NCBI RefSeq assembly: GCF_014651055.1
Contig: NZ_BMWD01000009.1
Coordinates: 105,385 to 169,384 of the forward strand
Origin: Streptomyces fructofermentans
GTDB lineage: Bacteria; Actinomycetota; Actinomycetes; Streptomycetales; Streptomycetaceae
Length of the DNA: 64,000 nucleotides
Direction: 5' to 3'
In this document: positions 29,652 through 38,280 of the stretch, piece after piece
How the letters are laid out: the number at the start of each line of letters is the position of its first letter
Position numbering within the stretch: position 1 is the stretch's first letter
Notes under the pieces: generated by a model
Seen by the model: only the letters and a program-made list of their open reading frames with translations
What the model was told of the DNA's origin: nothing
The model's database searches: none
Translations under genes and position numbers: made by a program

Positions 29652-31336
29652 CCCCCGCCCCGGACCACCACCGACCGCAACCCCCGACGGCCCCGGCCCC
29701 CGACCGGCACACGGTCGCGGCACCCGCCCCGTCACGCCCGCGGCCCGATGCGGTCATGAGCCCCCTGCCCGACCGGCCGGGGCGCAGTACGGCGGTGCCC
29801 CCCGAGCAGGACCCCCAGGACCGGGAAGCGCCCACGGGCCCCGCCCCGTCCCGACCGGCCCGGGAAACGGTCACGGAACCGGCCACGCCCCCGACCCGAC
29901 CGGTGCGGGAAGCACCGACGGAGCCGCTCCCCGCCCCACCGGCGCGGCATGCGGGCACGGACCCCCTCCCCGACCGGCCGGAGCGGACAGCGGTCACGGG
30001 GCCCGGCGCCGCGCGAGCCGCCGGATCGCGGACCGCCGCCGACCCGCGGGCGCAGGCAACCGCCGCACCGCGGACCACCGCCGACCCGCGGGCGCAGGCA
30101 ACCGCCGGATCGCGGACCGCCGCCGACCCGCGGGCGCGAGGCGCCGCCGGGCCGCGGTCCGCCGCGCGGGCGCAGGCAACCGCCGCACCGCGGACCGCCA
30201 CTCCGGCGCCACGCGAGGACCGCGTCCGCCGCGTCGAGGGCCTGCTGCTGGGCCTCGCCGCAGGCGACGCCGCGGGCTGGCCCGCCGCCCGGCACCGGGC
30301 CAGCCGGATGCCCGAGTGGACGCGCCGGCTGACCCGGGAGCTCGACACGTTCGCGGAGCAGAACGCGACGACCACCCTGCCCGTGCCGATCGCGCTGAAC
30401 CAGCCGCCGGAACCCCTGCGCCTCGGCCCCTCGGACGACGCCGAGTGGGCGGCGTTCGCCGCGGAGGCCGTACTGCGGGCCGCCGACGCCGGCGTGCTGG
30501 GCGACCTGAGCCGCGAACGCCGGTTGCGCGCGGCCATCGACCTGTCCTGGAGCGCCGTCGCGAGCGAGATCGCCGCGGCCGCCGACCGCGCCCCCGAGGT
30601 CGAGTCTGCCGTCCTCCCCCTGCGCGCCCGCATCTCGGTGCGGGCCGGCCTCGGCAACCTCGCCGCCGGACTGCGCCCGCCCGCCACGGGTCACGACAAC
30701 CCGCACTACTTCGACGACGCGGCCTGCGTACGGGCGTGCGTCCTGGCCGTGGCGCACACCGGCGACCCCGGGCCCGCAGCGGAACTCGCCGAGTTCGACG
30801 CCCGCTACACACAGGACGGCGACGGGGTGCACGGCGCCCGCGCGATGGCGGCGGCGCTCGCGCTCGCGCTGGCCGGCGCGGACGTCGACACATGCGTCGA
30901 GGCCGCCCTCGCCGAACTCCCGCCGTCCACCGAGATCGGCCGCAACGCCCGGCACGCGCTCGTACTGGCCCACCGGGCCGACAGCACCTTCGGCCTGGTA
31001 CCCCTCCTGGAGCACCAGATCGTGGACCACGTCTACAGCTACGGCATCGCAGCCGCCGAGACGGTCCCGGTCGCCCTCGCCCTGGCGACCGCCGCACGCG
31101 GCCGGATCGCCGAGGCCGTGCCCGCCGCCGCCTGCCTGTCCCGGGTCGCCGACTCCGCCCCGGCCCTCGCCGGGGCGCTGACCGGCGCCCTCGGCGGCGG
31201 CGCCGCCGTCCCCGCCTCCTGGCGCGACGCCTGCCGCACCCTCTCGGGCTGCGCACTGCCCCGGCTGACCGGAACGGACCTCGTGGAACTCGCCGAACTG
31301 CTGGCAGCCGGGCAACCGAGCCCCGTAGGGGGATGA
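29648..31336 (+). CDS. ADP-ribosylglycohydrolase-like protein 2, degenerate site and repeat-rich N-terminal tail
   Basis: The ATG at 29648 overlaps the previous stop. 562 residues. Residues 1-193 are Pro/Ala/Arg-rich and contain four imperfect 14-residue repeats (..ADPRAQATA.., residues 126-182). The ARH-like domain follows (GLLLGLAAGDAAGWP). The usual TDDT is SDDAEW at 262-267, and the C-terminal GRDADT segment reads SRVADSAP, losing one of the two Asp ligands and the DT pair. It may therefore bind rather than hydrolyse, or be inactive. Paralogs on both sides keep their motifs. Confidence 0.78.
   Translation: MTPAPDHHRPQPPTAPAPDRHTVAAPAPSRPRPDAVMSPLPDRPGRSTAVPPEQDPQDREAPTGPAPSRPARETVTEPATPPTRPVREAPTEPLPAPPARHAGTDPLPDRPERTAVTGPGAARAAGSRTAADPRAQATAAPRTTADPRAQATAGSRTAADPRARGAAGPRSAARAQATAAPRTATPAPREDRVRRVEGLLLGLAAGDAAGWPAARHRASRMPEWTRRLTRELDTFAEQNATTTLPVPIALNQPPEPLRLGPSDDAEWAAFAAEAVLRAADAGVLGDLSRERRLRAAIDLSWSAVASEIAAAADRAPEVESAVLPLRARISVRAGLGNLAAGLRPPATGHDNPHYFDDAACVRACVLAVAHTGDPGPAAELAEFDARYTQDGDGVHGARAMAAALALALAGADVDTCVEAALAELPPSTEIGRNARHALVLAHRADSTFGLVPLLEHQIVDHVYSYGIAAAETVPVALALATAARGRIAEAVPAAACLSRVADSAPALAGALTGALGGGAAVPASWRDACRTLSGCALPRLTGTDLVELAELLAAGQPSPVGG
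30023..30193 (+). repeat. 42-bp coding repeats inside ADP-ribosylglycohydrolase-like gene 2
   Basis: Four imperfect units of 42 bp (one shortened) encode the 14-residue repeat GSRTAADPRAQATA. The DNA units are nearly identical, which points to recent duplication within the disordered tail. The repeat is a multiple of 3, so copy number can vary without frameshift. Confidence 0.85.
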
Positions 31337-31343
31337 TTCGGGC

Positions 31344-32489
31344 ATGACGCCCACCGCACCCGCAACCCTGGAAGAACGGATCACCCGCAGCCTCGTCGGG
31401 GCCGCCGTCGGCGACGCGCTCGGCGGCCCCGTCGAGGGCTACTCCCCCGAGCAGATCGCCGAACGCCACGGCGGCCGCGTCCACGGAGTCGTCGGCCCCT
31501 GGAACGGCGGCACCTGGCGCACGGCCCGCCCCATCGCCCCGTACCACAAGGGCGACGGACACGTCACCGACGACACCTTGATGACCCACGCGCTGATCAG
31601 GGTGTACGCGACCGTCCGCGACCACCTCGACGCGTACGCCGTCGCCGAGCACCTGGTCCCCGACCTGATGACCACCCCGCGCTGGATCCCGGAGCTGGAG
31701 GCCGAGGCCCTCCCCCTCCAGCGGATCTTCCTCGCCGAGAAGTGGCTGGTCGCCCGCCTCCACTACGGTCACGTCGACCCGCGCGAGGCGGGCAGCGGAA
31801 ACATCGTCAACTGCGGGGCCGCCATGTACATGGCACCCGTCGGCCTGGTCAACGCGGCCAATCCGGCGGGCGCGTACGCCGAGGCCCTCGACATCGCGGG
31901 CGCCCACCAGTCCTCGTACGGGCGCGAGGCCGCCGGTGTCTTCGCGGCGGCCGTGGCGGCGGCCTGCGTGCCCGGCGCGACCCCGGACTCCGTGGTCGGG
32001 ACCTGTCTCGGCCTGGCCAAGGACGGCACCCGCGCGGCGATCGAGGCGGTGTGCGACACGGCGTCGCGCCACACCGACGCCGAGTCGGCGCTGCGGCCCC
32101 TGCGCGAGGCGGTCGCCCCCTTCGACACGGTCGGCCCGGACTACCGCGCCCCCTCGCTCGGCGCCCGGCGCCCGTCACGGCTCCACTCGATCGAGGAACT
32201 CCCCGTCGCCCTCGGCATGTTGCTGATCGGCCGCGGCGACTACCGCCGCACGGTGCTGGGTTCGGTGAACTACGGCCGCGACTGCGACTCCATCGCCACC
32301 ATGTCCGGCGCGCTCGCGGGCGCCCTGGGCGCGGAGGTCCCGTCCGACTGGGCGAAGACGGTCGCCGAGTCCAGCCGTCTGGACCTGCACGCCCCCGCGG
32401 CGGCGCTCACGGAGGTGACACGGGAGGTCTTCGCCCGTGACGTGCGCCGCCGCCGGTCCCACGAGTCGGCCTACGCGGAGCTGTCATGA
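31344..32489 (+). CDS. ADP-ribosylglycohydrolase family protein 3
   Basis: 381 residues. SLVGAAVGDALGGPVEGYSPEQIAERHGG at the start, TDDT at 75-78, and GRDCDSIATMSGALAGALGA at 311-330; all metal-binding positions are kept. The spacing to the preceding gene is 7 nt, and its end overlaps the next start by 4 nt. It is the closest of the four to the standard ARH/DraG pattern and is likely an active hydrolase on an unknown ADP-ribosylated substrate. Confidence 0.9.
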   Translation: MTPTAPATLEERITRSLVGAAVGDALGGPVEGYSPEQIAERHGGRVHGVVGPWNGGTWRTARPIAPYHKGDGHVTDDTLMTHALIRVYATVRDHLDAYAVAEHLVPDLMTTPRWIPELEAEALPLQRIFLAEKWLVARLHYGHVDPREAGSGNIVNCGAAMYMAPVGLVNAANPAGAYAEALDIAGAHQSSYGREAAGVFAAAVAAACVPGATPDSVVGTCLGLAKDGTRAAIEAVCDTASRHTDAESALRPLREAVAPFDTVGPDYRAPSLGARRPSRLHSIEELPVALGMLLIGRGDYRRTVLGSVNYGRDCDSIATMSGALAGALGAEVPSDWAKTVAESSRLDLHAPAAALTEVTREVFARDVRRRRSHESAYAELS

Positions 32490-33859
32490 CACCCCTGCGG
32501 CTGACCTGGGTCCAGCCCGAGGACCTGATCGGCCACGAACTGCGCCAGGCGCGGCAGGACGGCCGCGACCCCTCGGCCGTCGAGACCCGCTGGCTCCGGG
32601 CCGGCGGCCCCGCCGCCCCGGAGCGGGCGGGCGCCTCGCAGCGGCCGGCACCGCCGTACCTGCGCACGCTGGCCGTCGACCTGCTGGACGAACTGGCGGA
32701 CCTGCCCAGCGCGTCGGCCGACCGCGAGCCGACGGACCTGGCCCGCATCCGCGCCCTGTGCCCGGACTGGCCCGCGGACCGGCCGGGTTCCGCGGGGGGC
32801 GACGGCGCGCTCCTCGCGCGGCTGGAGGCGGCGTGGCTGGGCAGGGCGGCCGGCTGCCTGCTCGGCAAGCCGGTGGAGAAGCTCCCGCTCGACGGCATCC
32901 GAGCACTCGCCCGGGCTGCCGGGAACTGGCCGCTGGGCACCTGGTTCACGGAGCGCGGCCTGCCCGCGGAACTCCGGGCCGCGTACCCCTGGAACCGGCG
33001 CTCCGCGCCCACCTCCCTCGCCGAGAACATCGACGGCATGCCGGAGGACGACGACCTCAACTACCCCCTGCTGAACCTGCTGCTGCTCCGGCGCCACGGC
33101 AGGGGGTTCACCACGCAGGACGTGGCCGGGCTCTGGCTGGACGAACTCCCGGCGGGCCGCACGTTCACGGCCGAGCGCGTCGCCTACCGCAACCTCCTCG
33201 ACGGTGTGGAGCCGCCGCGGACGGCCCGTCACCGCAACCCGTTCCGGGAGTGGATCGGCGCGCTGATCCGCGCGGACGTGCACGGCTGGACGCACCCCGG
33301 CGCGCCGGGGGCCGCGGCCGAGCAGGCCCACCGCGACGCCACGCTCACCCACACCGCCAACGGCGTCTACGCGGCGATGTTCGCGGCGGCAGCCCTCGCC
33401 GAGGCCGCCGCCGGGACCAGCGACGTCCATGACTGCCTGCGCACGGGGCTCGCGGTCGTGCCGCCCGGGTCCCGGCTGGCCCGTGCGGTGCGCCACGCGG
33501 TCGGACTCGCCCGTGAGCAGCCCGACTTCGACCGGGTCGTGGACGAACTCCACGCCACCCACCGGGACCACCACTGGGTCCACGCCGTCCCCAACACCGC
33601 GCTGCTCGCCGCCGCGCTCACCCACGCGGACGGCGACTACGGCGGGTCCGTCTGCCGCGCGGTCTCGGGCGGCTGGGACACCGACTCGAACGGCGCGACC
33701 GCCGGCAGTCTCGCCGGGCTCCTCGCCGGATCGCCCGCCGCCCTCCCCGACCGCTGGACGACCCCGCTCAAGAACCGGCTCGCCACCTCCGTGACCGGCT
33801 TCGACGGCGTCGGTTTCGACACGCTCGCCGGCCTCACCCTGCGGGAGTCCCACCGCTGA
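32486..33859 (+). CDS. ADP-ribosylglycohydrolase family protein 4, divergent type
   Basis: 457 residues with an N-terminal region of about 110 residues not found in the other three (WVQPEDLIGHELRQARQDG..). The ARH domain starts at EAAWLGRAAGCLLGKPVEK. The TDDT motif is replaced by PEDDDLNYP, and the C-terminal motif reads GGWDTDSNGATAGSLAG, keeping two Asp residues. This variant pattern (EDDD / WDTDSNGA) recurs in a distinct ARH subfamily, so the enzyme may be active on a different substrate from its neighbours. Last gene of the four-gene operon. Confidence 0.87.
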   Translation: MTPLRLTWVQPEDLIGHELRQARQDGRDPSAVETRWLRAGGPAAPERAGASQRPAPPYLRTLAVDLLDELADLPSASADREPTDLARIRALCPDWPADRPGSAGGDGALLARLEAAWLGRAAGCLLGKPVEKLPLDGIRALARAAGNWPLGTWFTERGLPAELRAAYPWNRRSAPTSLAENIDGMPEDDDLNYPLLNLLLLRRHGRGFTTQDVAGLWLDELPAGRTFTAERVAYRNLLDGVEPPRTARHRNPFREWIGALIRADVHGWTHPGAPGAAAEQAHRDATLTHTANGVYAAMFAAAALAEAAAGTSDVHDCLRTGLAVVPPGSRLARAVRHAVGLAREQPDFDRVVDELHATHRDHHWVHAVPNTALLAAALTHADGDYGGSVCRAVSGGWDTDSNGATAGSLAGLLAGSPAALPDRWTTPLKNRLATSVTGFDGVGFDTLAGLTLRESHR

Positions 33860-34027
33860 CCCCGCACCGCCGCTCCCGTACGACCACAGCCGCCCGCGCC
33901 CCCACTTCCCGTACAACCGGCCCTCACCCCGCGCTTCCCGTACCGCCACCGCCCGCACAGCCACTTCCCGTACGGCCGGTCCCCGGCCGTCCCCGTACCG
34001 CTCCGAGAGCGAGGCGCAGCACACCGC

Positions 34028-35245
34028 ATGAGTGAACCAAGCCCCCACACCAGCGAACCGACCCGTCCCCTCACCGGTCTGCGGGTGCTCGACCTCGCGA
34101 CCCTCTTCGCCGGTCCGCTCGCCGCCACGATGCTCGGCGACTTCGGCGCGGAGGTCGTCAAGATCGAGCACCCGCGCGTTCCGGACCCGTCCCGCGGCCA
34201 CGGTCCGTCCAAGGACGGCATCGGCCTGTGGTGGAAGCTCCTCGGCCGCAACAAGCGCACGATGACGCTGGACCTGTCCGCTCCCGGCGGTCGCGCGACC
34301 CTGCTGCGGCTGGCCGCCTCCGCCGACGTGATCGTCGAGAACTTCCGCCCGGGCACACTGGAGAAATGGGACCTCGGCTGGGACGAGCTGTCGGCCGCCA
34401 ACCCCCGCCTGGTGCTGACCCGGGTCACCGGCTTCGGCCAGTTCGGGCCGTACGCCCGGCGCCCCGGCTTCGGCACGCTCGCCGAGGCGATGAGCGGATT
34501 CGCCGCGATCACCGGTGAGCCGGACGCCCCGCCGACGCTGCCGCCCTTCGGGCTCGCCGACTCGATCGCCGGCCTGGCCACCGCCTACGCGGTGATGACC
34601 GCGCTCGCGGCCCGCGACCGGACGGGCCGCGGCCAGGTCGTGGACATGGCGATCATCGAACCGATCCTCACCGTCCTCGGCCCGCAGCCGCTCTGGTACG
34701 ACCAGTTGGGCCACGTCCAGCCGCGCACCGGCAACCGCTCCCAGAACAACGCCCCGCGCAACACGTACCGCACGGCCGAGGGCACCTGGGTCGCCGTCTC
34801 GACGTCGGCCCAGTCGATCGCCGAACGCGTGATGCGCCTGGTCGGCCGCCCGGACCTGATCGACGAGCCGTGGTTCGCCACGGGCGAGGACCGGGCCCGC
34901 CACAGCGACGTCCTCGACGAGGCGGTCGGCGGGTGGATCGCCCGGCACACCCGGGCGGAGGTCGTCGAGGCCTTCGAGCGGGCCCAGGCCGCGGTGGCCC
35001 CCGTCCAGGACGTACGGGACGTCATGACGGACCCGCAGTACACGGCCCTCGACACGATCACCACCGTCGACGACCCCGAACTGGGCCCGCTGCGCATGCA
35101 GAACGTCCTCTTCCGCCTCACCGACACCCCCGGCGCGATCCGCTGGGCGGGCCGCCCGCACGGCGCCGACACCGACGCGGTCCTCACCGAGCTCGGTCTG
35201 ACGGAGACCGAGATCAAGACGCTGCGGGCGGAGGGCGCGCTGTGA
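34028..35245 (+). CDS. CoA-transferase, class III (CaiB/BaiF family)
   Basis: 405 residues. Family marks: LTGLRVLDLATLFAGPLAATMLGDFGAEVVKIEHP at the N-terminus, NKRTMTLDL, VIVENFRPGTLEKWDLGWDEL, and the catalytic Asp in GRGQVVDMAIIEP. It moves CoA between a donor thioester and a carboxylic acid. Its stop overlaps the start of the CitE-like lyase (GTGA), suggesting that it makes the CoA thioester the lyase cleaves. The 168 nt before it contain several CTTCCCGTAC-type repeats and no gene. Confidence 0.9.
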   Translation: MSEPSPHTSEPTRPLTGLRVLDLATLFAGPLAATMLGDFGAEVVKIEHPRVPDPSRGHGPSKDGIGLWWKLLGRNKRTMTLDLSAPGGRATLLRLAASADVIVENFRPGTLEKWDLGWDELSAANPRLVLTRVTGFGQFGPYARRPGFGTLAEAMSGFAAITGEPDAPPTLPPFGLADSIAGLATAYAVMTALAARDRTGRGQVVDMAIIEPILTVLGPQPLWYDQLGHVQPRTGNRSQNNAPRNTYRTAEGTWVAVSTSAQSIAERVMRLVGRPDLIDEPWFATGEDRARHSDVLDEAVGGWIARHTRAEVVEAFERAQAAVAPVQDVRDVMTDPQYTALDTITTVDDPELGPLRMQNVLFRLTDTPGAIRWAGRPHGADTDAVLTELGLTETEIKTLRAEGAL

Positions 35246-36072
35246 ACGGGGAGTCCTCCGCGGCGATCCCGATCACCTGGCTCTACGTCCCCGGCGACCG
35301 GCCGGAGGTCGTCGCCAAGGCACTCGTGTCCGGCGCCGACGTGGTGGTCGTCGACCTGGAGGACGCGGTCGCCGACGACCGCAAGGCGTACGCCCGCGCC
35401 GCCACCGCCGAACTCCTGCGGGAGCCGACGCCGACACCGGTCCACGTCCGGATCAACGCCCTGGACGGCCCGGACGCCGCCGCCGACCTCGACGCCCTCG
35501 CCGCCTCGCCGGCGCTGTCGGGGCTGCGACTGCCCAAGATCACCTCGCCGATGCAGGTCGTCCGCACGGCGGAGAGCACCTCCCGCGTACCGCTGTACGC
35601 GCTGCTGGAGTCGGCCCTCGCCGTCGAGTACGCGTACGCGATCGCCACCGCCCATCCCGTACTGCGCGGGATCGCGCTCGGCGAGGCGGACCTGCGCGCC
35701 GACCTCGGCGTACGGGAGGACGCGGGCCTCGACTGGTCCCGCTCGCGGATCGTCCTGGCCGCCAGGGCCGCGGGCCTGGCACCGCCGCCCCAGTCGGTGC
35801 ACCCCGACGTGCGCGACCTCGCCTCGCTGGCCGACTCGTGCGCCCGGGGGCGGGCCCTGGGCTTCCTCGGCCGCGCGGCCATCCATCCGCGGCAGCTCCC
35901 GGTGATCGAGGCCGCCTACCTGCCGACCGGGAAGGAGATCGAGACGGCCGAGTCGGTGATCGAGGCCGCGGCCGTCCGGCCCGGCGCGCAGGCGCTGCCC
36001 GACGGGCTCTTCGTCGACGCCGCGGTCGTGGCGGCGGCCCGGCGCACGCTGTCCCTGGCCCGCCGCGCCTGA
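35242..36072 (+). CDS. HpcH/HpaI aldolase / CitE-like acyl-CoA lyase
   Basis: A GTG start overlapping the CoA-transferase stop gives 276 residues. CitE-type motifs: WLYVPGDRPEVVAKAL, VVVVDLEDAV (Mg-binding Glu-Asp), VHVRIN with the substrate Arg, LPKI, ALLESALAV, and IALGEADLRADLG for the second acidic ligand. The C-terminal segment GFLGRAAIHPRQLPVIEAAY is typical. With the transferase it could activate and cleave a hydroxy-dicarboxylate such as malate or citramalate, by analogy with known CoA-transferase/lyase pairs. No hydratase is adjacent. It is followed by a strong bidirectional terminator. Confidence 0.87.
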   Translation: MNGESSAAIPITWLYVPGDRPEVVAKALVSGADVVVVDLEDAVADDRKAYARAATAELLREPTPTPVHVRINALDGPDAAADLDALAASPALSGLRLPKITSPMQVVRTAESTSRVPLYALLESALAVEYAYAIATAHPVLRGIALGEADLRADLGVREDAGLDWSRSRIVLAARAAGLAPPPQSVHPDVRDLASLADSCARGRALGFLGRAAIHPRQLPVIEAAYLPTGKEIETAESVIEAAAVRPGAQALPDGLFVDAAVVAAARRTLSLARRA

Positions 36073-36100
36073 CCCGGGCGGCGGGCGGCCGTACGCACGC

Positions 36101-36134
36101 GAAGGGGGCGCCCCCGCGCGGGAGCGCCCCCTTC
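36101..36134. terminator. Bidirectional hairpin terminator between citE-like gene and lgt
   Basis: GAAGGGGGCGC at 36101-36111 pairs perfectly with GCGCCCCCTTC at 36124-36134 (12-nt loop). The hairpin lies between the convergent stops at 36072 and 36149 and should end both transcripts. Confidence 0.88.
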
Positions 36135-36148
36135 GACCATGGACCGGG

Positions 36149-37273
36149 TCAGGACTTCTTGGCGGACCCCGCCTCGTCCTTCGTGCCGGACGCCGTGTCG
36201 ACCGCCGTGTCCGAGGGTGCGGTGACCGCGTCGCCGTCCGTGGCCGCGGCGGTGTCGTCGCCCGTGCTCCCGGACGCCTCGCCGTCGGTCGCCCCGCTGG
36301 TCGACTCCGCGTCGCCGTCGGCGTCGGGCTTCTTCGCCGTCGGCTTCTTCCCCGCGGACTCCGCGTCGCCGTCCGCGTCGGACTTCCCGTCCTCGGACTT
36401 CTTGTCCTCGGACTTCTTGTCGAGGTCCACGGCGTCCGTGTCGTCGTCGGCGTCGGGGGCCGCCGGTTCGACGACCTCCTCACGACCCGGACGGAGCCGG
36501 GCCGACAGCACGATGTAGACCACGGCGAGGACGAGGACGACGATCGCCGTCCAGTTGTTCAGGCGCATGCCGAGCACGTGGTGGGCCTCGTCGACCCGCA
36601 TGTACTCGATCCAGAAGCGGCCCACGCAGTACGCGGCGACGTACAGCGCGAAGGCGCGGCCGTGGCCGAGCTTGAAGCGCCGGTCCGCCCAGATCACCAG
36701 GACGGCGACACCGACGCACCACAGCGACTCGTAGAGGAACGTCGGGTGGTAGTAGCCCGGCACCCGGCCGTCCGTCACGGACGTGATGTGCAGCGCCCAG
36801 GGAAGGTCCGTCTCCCGCCCGTACAGCTCCTGGTTGAACCAGTTGCCCCAGCGGCCGATGGCCTGTGCGAGGGCGATGCCGGGGGCGAGGGCGTCGGCCC
36901 AGGCCGGCAGCGGGATGCCCCGCCGGCGGCAGCCGATCCAGGCACCCACCGCGCCGAACGCGATGGCGCCCCAGATCCCGAGGCCGCCCTCCCAGATCTT
37001 GAAGGCGTCGACCCAGTCACGGCCCTCGCTGAAGTACAGCTGGTAGTCCGTGATGACGTGGTAGAGCCGTCCGCCGACGAGTCCGAACGGAACGGCCCAC
37101 ACGGAGATGTCGGCCACGGTGCCGGCCCGGCCCCCGCGCGCGATCCACCGCTTGTTGCCGAGCCAGACGGCTACGAAGACGCCGATGATGATGCAGAACG
37201 CGTAGCCGCGCAGCGGAATGGGGCCAAGATGCAGCACACCGCGCGACGGGCTGGGAATGTAGGCAAGTTCCAT
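36149..37273 (-). CDS. lgt: Prolipoprotein diacylglyceryl transferase
   Basis: The ATG at 37273 (MELAYIPSPSRGVLHLGPIPLRGYAF) gives 374 residues. Multi-pass membrane core (1-265) with the Lgt signature GRWGNWFNQELYG at 140-152 and the EGGLGIWG segment. It transfers diacylglycerol from phosphatidylglycerol to the lipobox Cys of prelipoproteins. A tail of about 110 residues follows, rich in Asp, Lys, Ser, Ala with repeated DKKSED, DADGDAES units; it is cytoplasmic and not needed for the core reaction in other bacteria. The gene is downstream of the DsbA-like gene and trpA. Confidence 0.95.
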   Translation of the reverse strand: MELAYIPSPSRGVLHLGPIPLRGYAFCIIIGVFVAVWLGNKRWIARGGRAGTVADISVWAVPFGLVGGRLYHVITDYQLYFSEGRDWVDAFKIWEGGLGIWGAIAFGAVGAWIGCRRRGIPLPAWADALAPGIALAQAIGRWGNWFNQELYGRETDLPWALHITSVTDGRVPGYYHPTFLYESLWCVGVAVLVIWADRRFKLGHGRAFALYVAAYCVGRFWIEYMRVDEAHHVLGMRLNNWTAIVVLVLAVVYIVLSARLRPGREEVVEPAAPDADDDTDAVDLDKKSEDKKSEDGKSDADGDAESAGKKPTAKKPDADGDAESTSGATDGEASGSTGDDTAAATDGDAVTAPSDTAVDTASGTKDEAGSAKKS

Positions 37274-37401
37274 GGCAGGGTCGACGCTACCCTGCCGGGC
37301 GGCGCGTGCGGCCACCCGCCCGGGCTACGGCTCGATAACGAGACCGATGGGAGCACCGGGGCCGGCGGGACACGGGGGACGTGCCCGACGGCCCGCGGGG
37401 C

Positions 37402-38175
37402 TCACGCCGCGTCGGCCTGCCGCACCAGTTGCTTCAGCTTCGCCGGGGTCATCGTCTGGTCCTGGTAGATGTTCTTCCCGTTGAGCAGGACCGTGGGCGT
37501 GCCGCTGAAGCCGCCGCTCTGGAAGGCCTTGTTGGACTCCGCGACCCAGCTGTCGTGGGTGCCGTCGTCCACGCACTGGCGGAAGGCGGGGGTGTCGAGC
37601 CCGTCGACCTTGCCCGCCAGCTCGACGAGCTTGCCGTTGTCCGCGAACGCGTCGTCCGTCTCGGGGGGCTGGTTCCGGAAGAGCACGTCGTGGTACGCGG
37701 GGAACTTCCCGGCGCCCTGGGCGCACGCGGCGGCGTTGGCCGCGCGCAGCGAGCCGCTGCCGCCCATGTTCCCGTCGATGAGGGTGGCGAGGTGGTACTC
37801 GACCTTGAGCTGTCCGGAGTCCGTCAGCTCATGGATCGTGGCGCGGTAGGCGTCCTCGAAGCTCTTGCAGGCCGGGCAGCGGAAGTCCTCCCACACCGTG
37901 AGCGTCGACTTGGCGCTCTCCTTGCCGACGGGGATGGCGAGGCTGTCCTCCCCGTTCGCCCCCGAGGGCGCCGTCACCGGGCCGGCCGTGTCGGTGTCGT
38001 CCTTGCCCGAGCCGGCGGCCAGTACGCCGATGACCGCGGCCAGCGCCAGCACGCAGACGACCGCGCCGCCCACGATCAGCACCCGGCGGCGCTTCTCCGC
38101 GGACTTCTGCTTCTCTCGCTCTTCCGCCAGCCGCTCGCGGGCGGTGCGCTTTCCCTCACGGTTCTTCTCGCTCAC
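37402..38175 (-). CDS. Membrane-anchored DsbA-like thiol oxidoreductase
   Basis: GTG at 38175 (VSEKNREGKRTARERL) gives 257 residues. A charged cytosolic helix (1-31), a single membrane segment at about 32-54, and an extracytoplasmic thioredoxin-fold domain with CPAC at 100-103 and the cis-Pro loop GTPTV. It belongs to the DsbA/BdbD-like group that forms or edits disulfides outside the membrane. Two further Cys (in ANAAACAQG and FRQCVDD) may form a structural bond. It is on the same strand as trpA with a 105-nt gap and may have its own promoter. Confidence 0.92.
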   Translation of the reverse strand: MSEKNREGKRTARERLAEEREKQKSAEKRRRVLIVGGAVVCVLALAAVIGVLAAGSGKDDTDTAGPVTAPSGANGEDSLAIPVGKESAKSTLTVWEDFRCPACKSFEDAYRATIHELTDSGQLKVEYHLATLIDGNMGGSGSLRAANAAACAQGAGKFPAYHDVLFRNQPPETDDAFADNGKLVELAGKVDGLDTPAFRQCVDDGTHDSWVAESNKAFQSGGFSGTPTVLLNGKNIYQDQTMTPAKLKQLVRQADAA

Positions 38176-38280
38176 ATCCGGCAGAACGAACCGGGGAGGC
38201 GCAGCGCGCCTCCCCGGCCCCAGGTCCACCCGTTCGAGTGACCGATTCGTCCCCTGTCCCCGTGCGGGAACGGCCGTGCG

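Noticed and set aside
28569..33859. Toxin-antitoxin or defence system based on ADP-ribosylation
   Set aside because: No DarT-like or other ADP-ribosyltransferase and no nuclease or helicase partner lies beside the four glycohydrolase-like genes.
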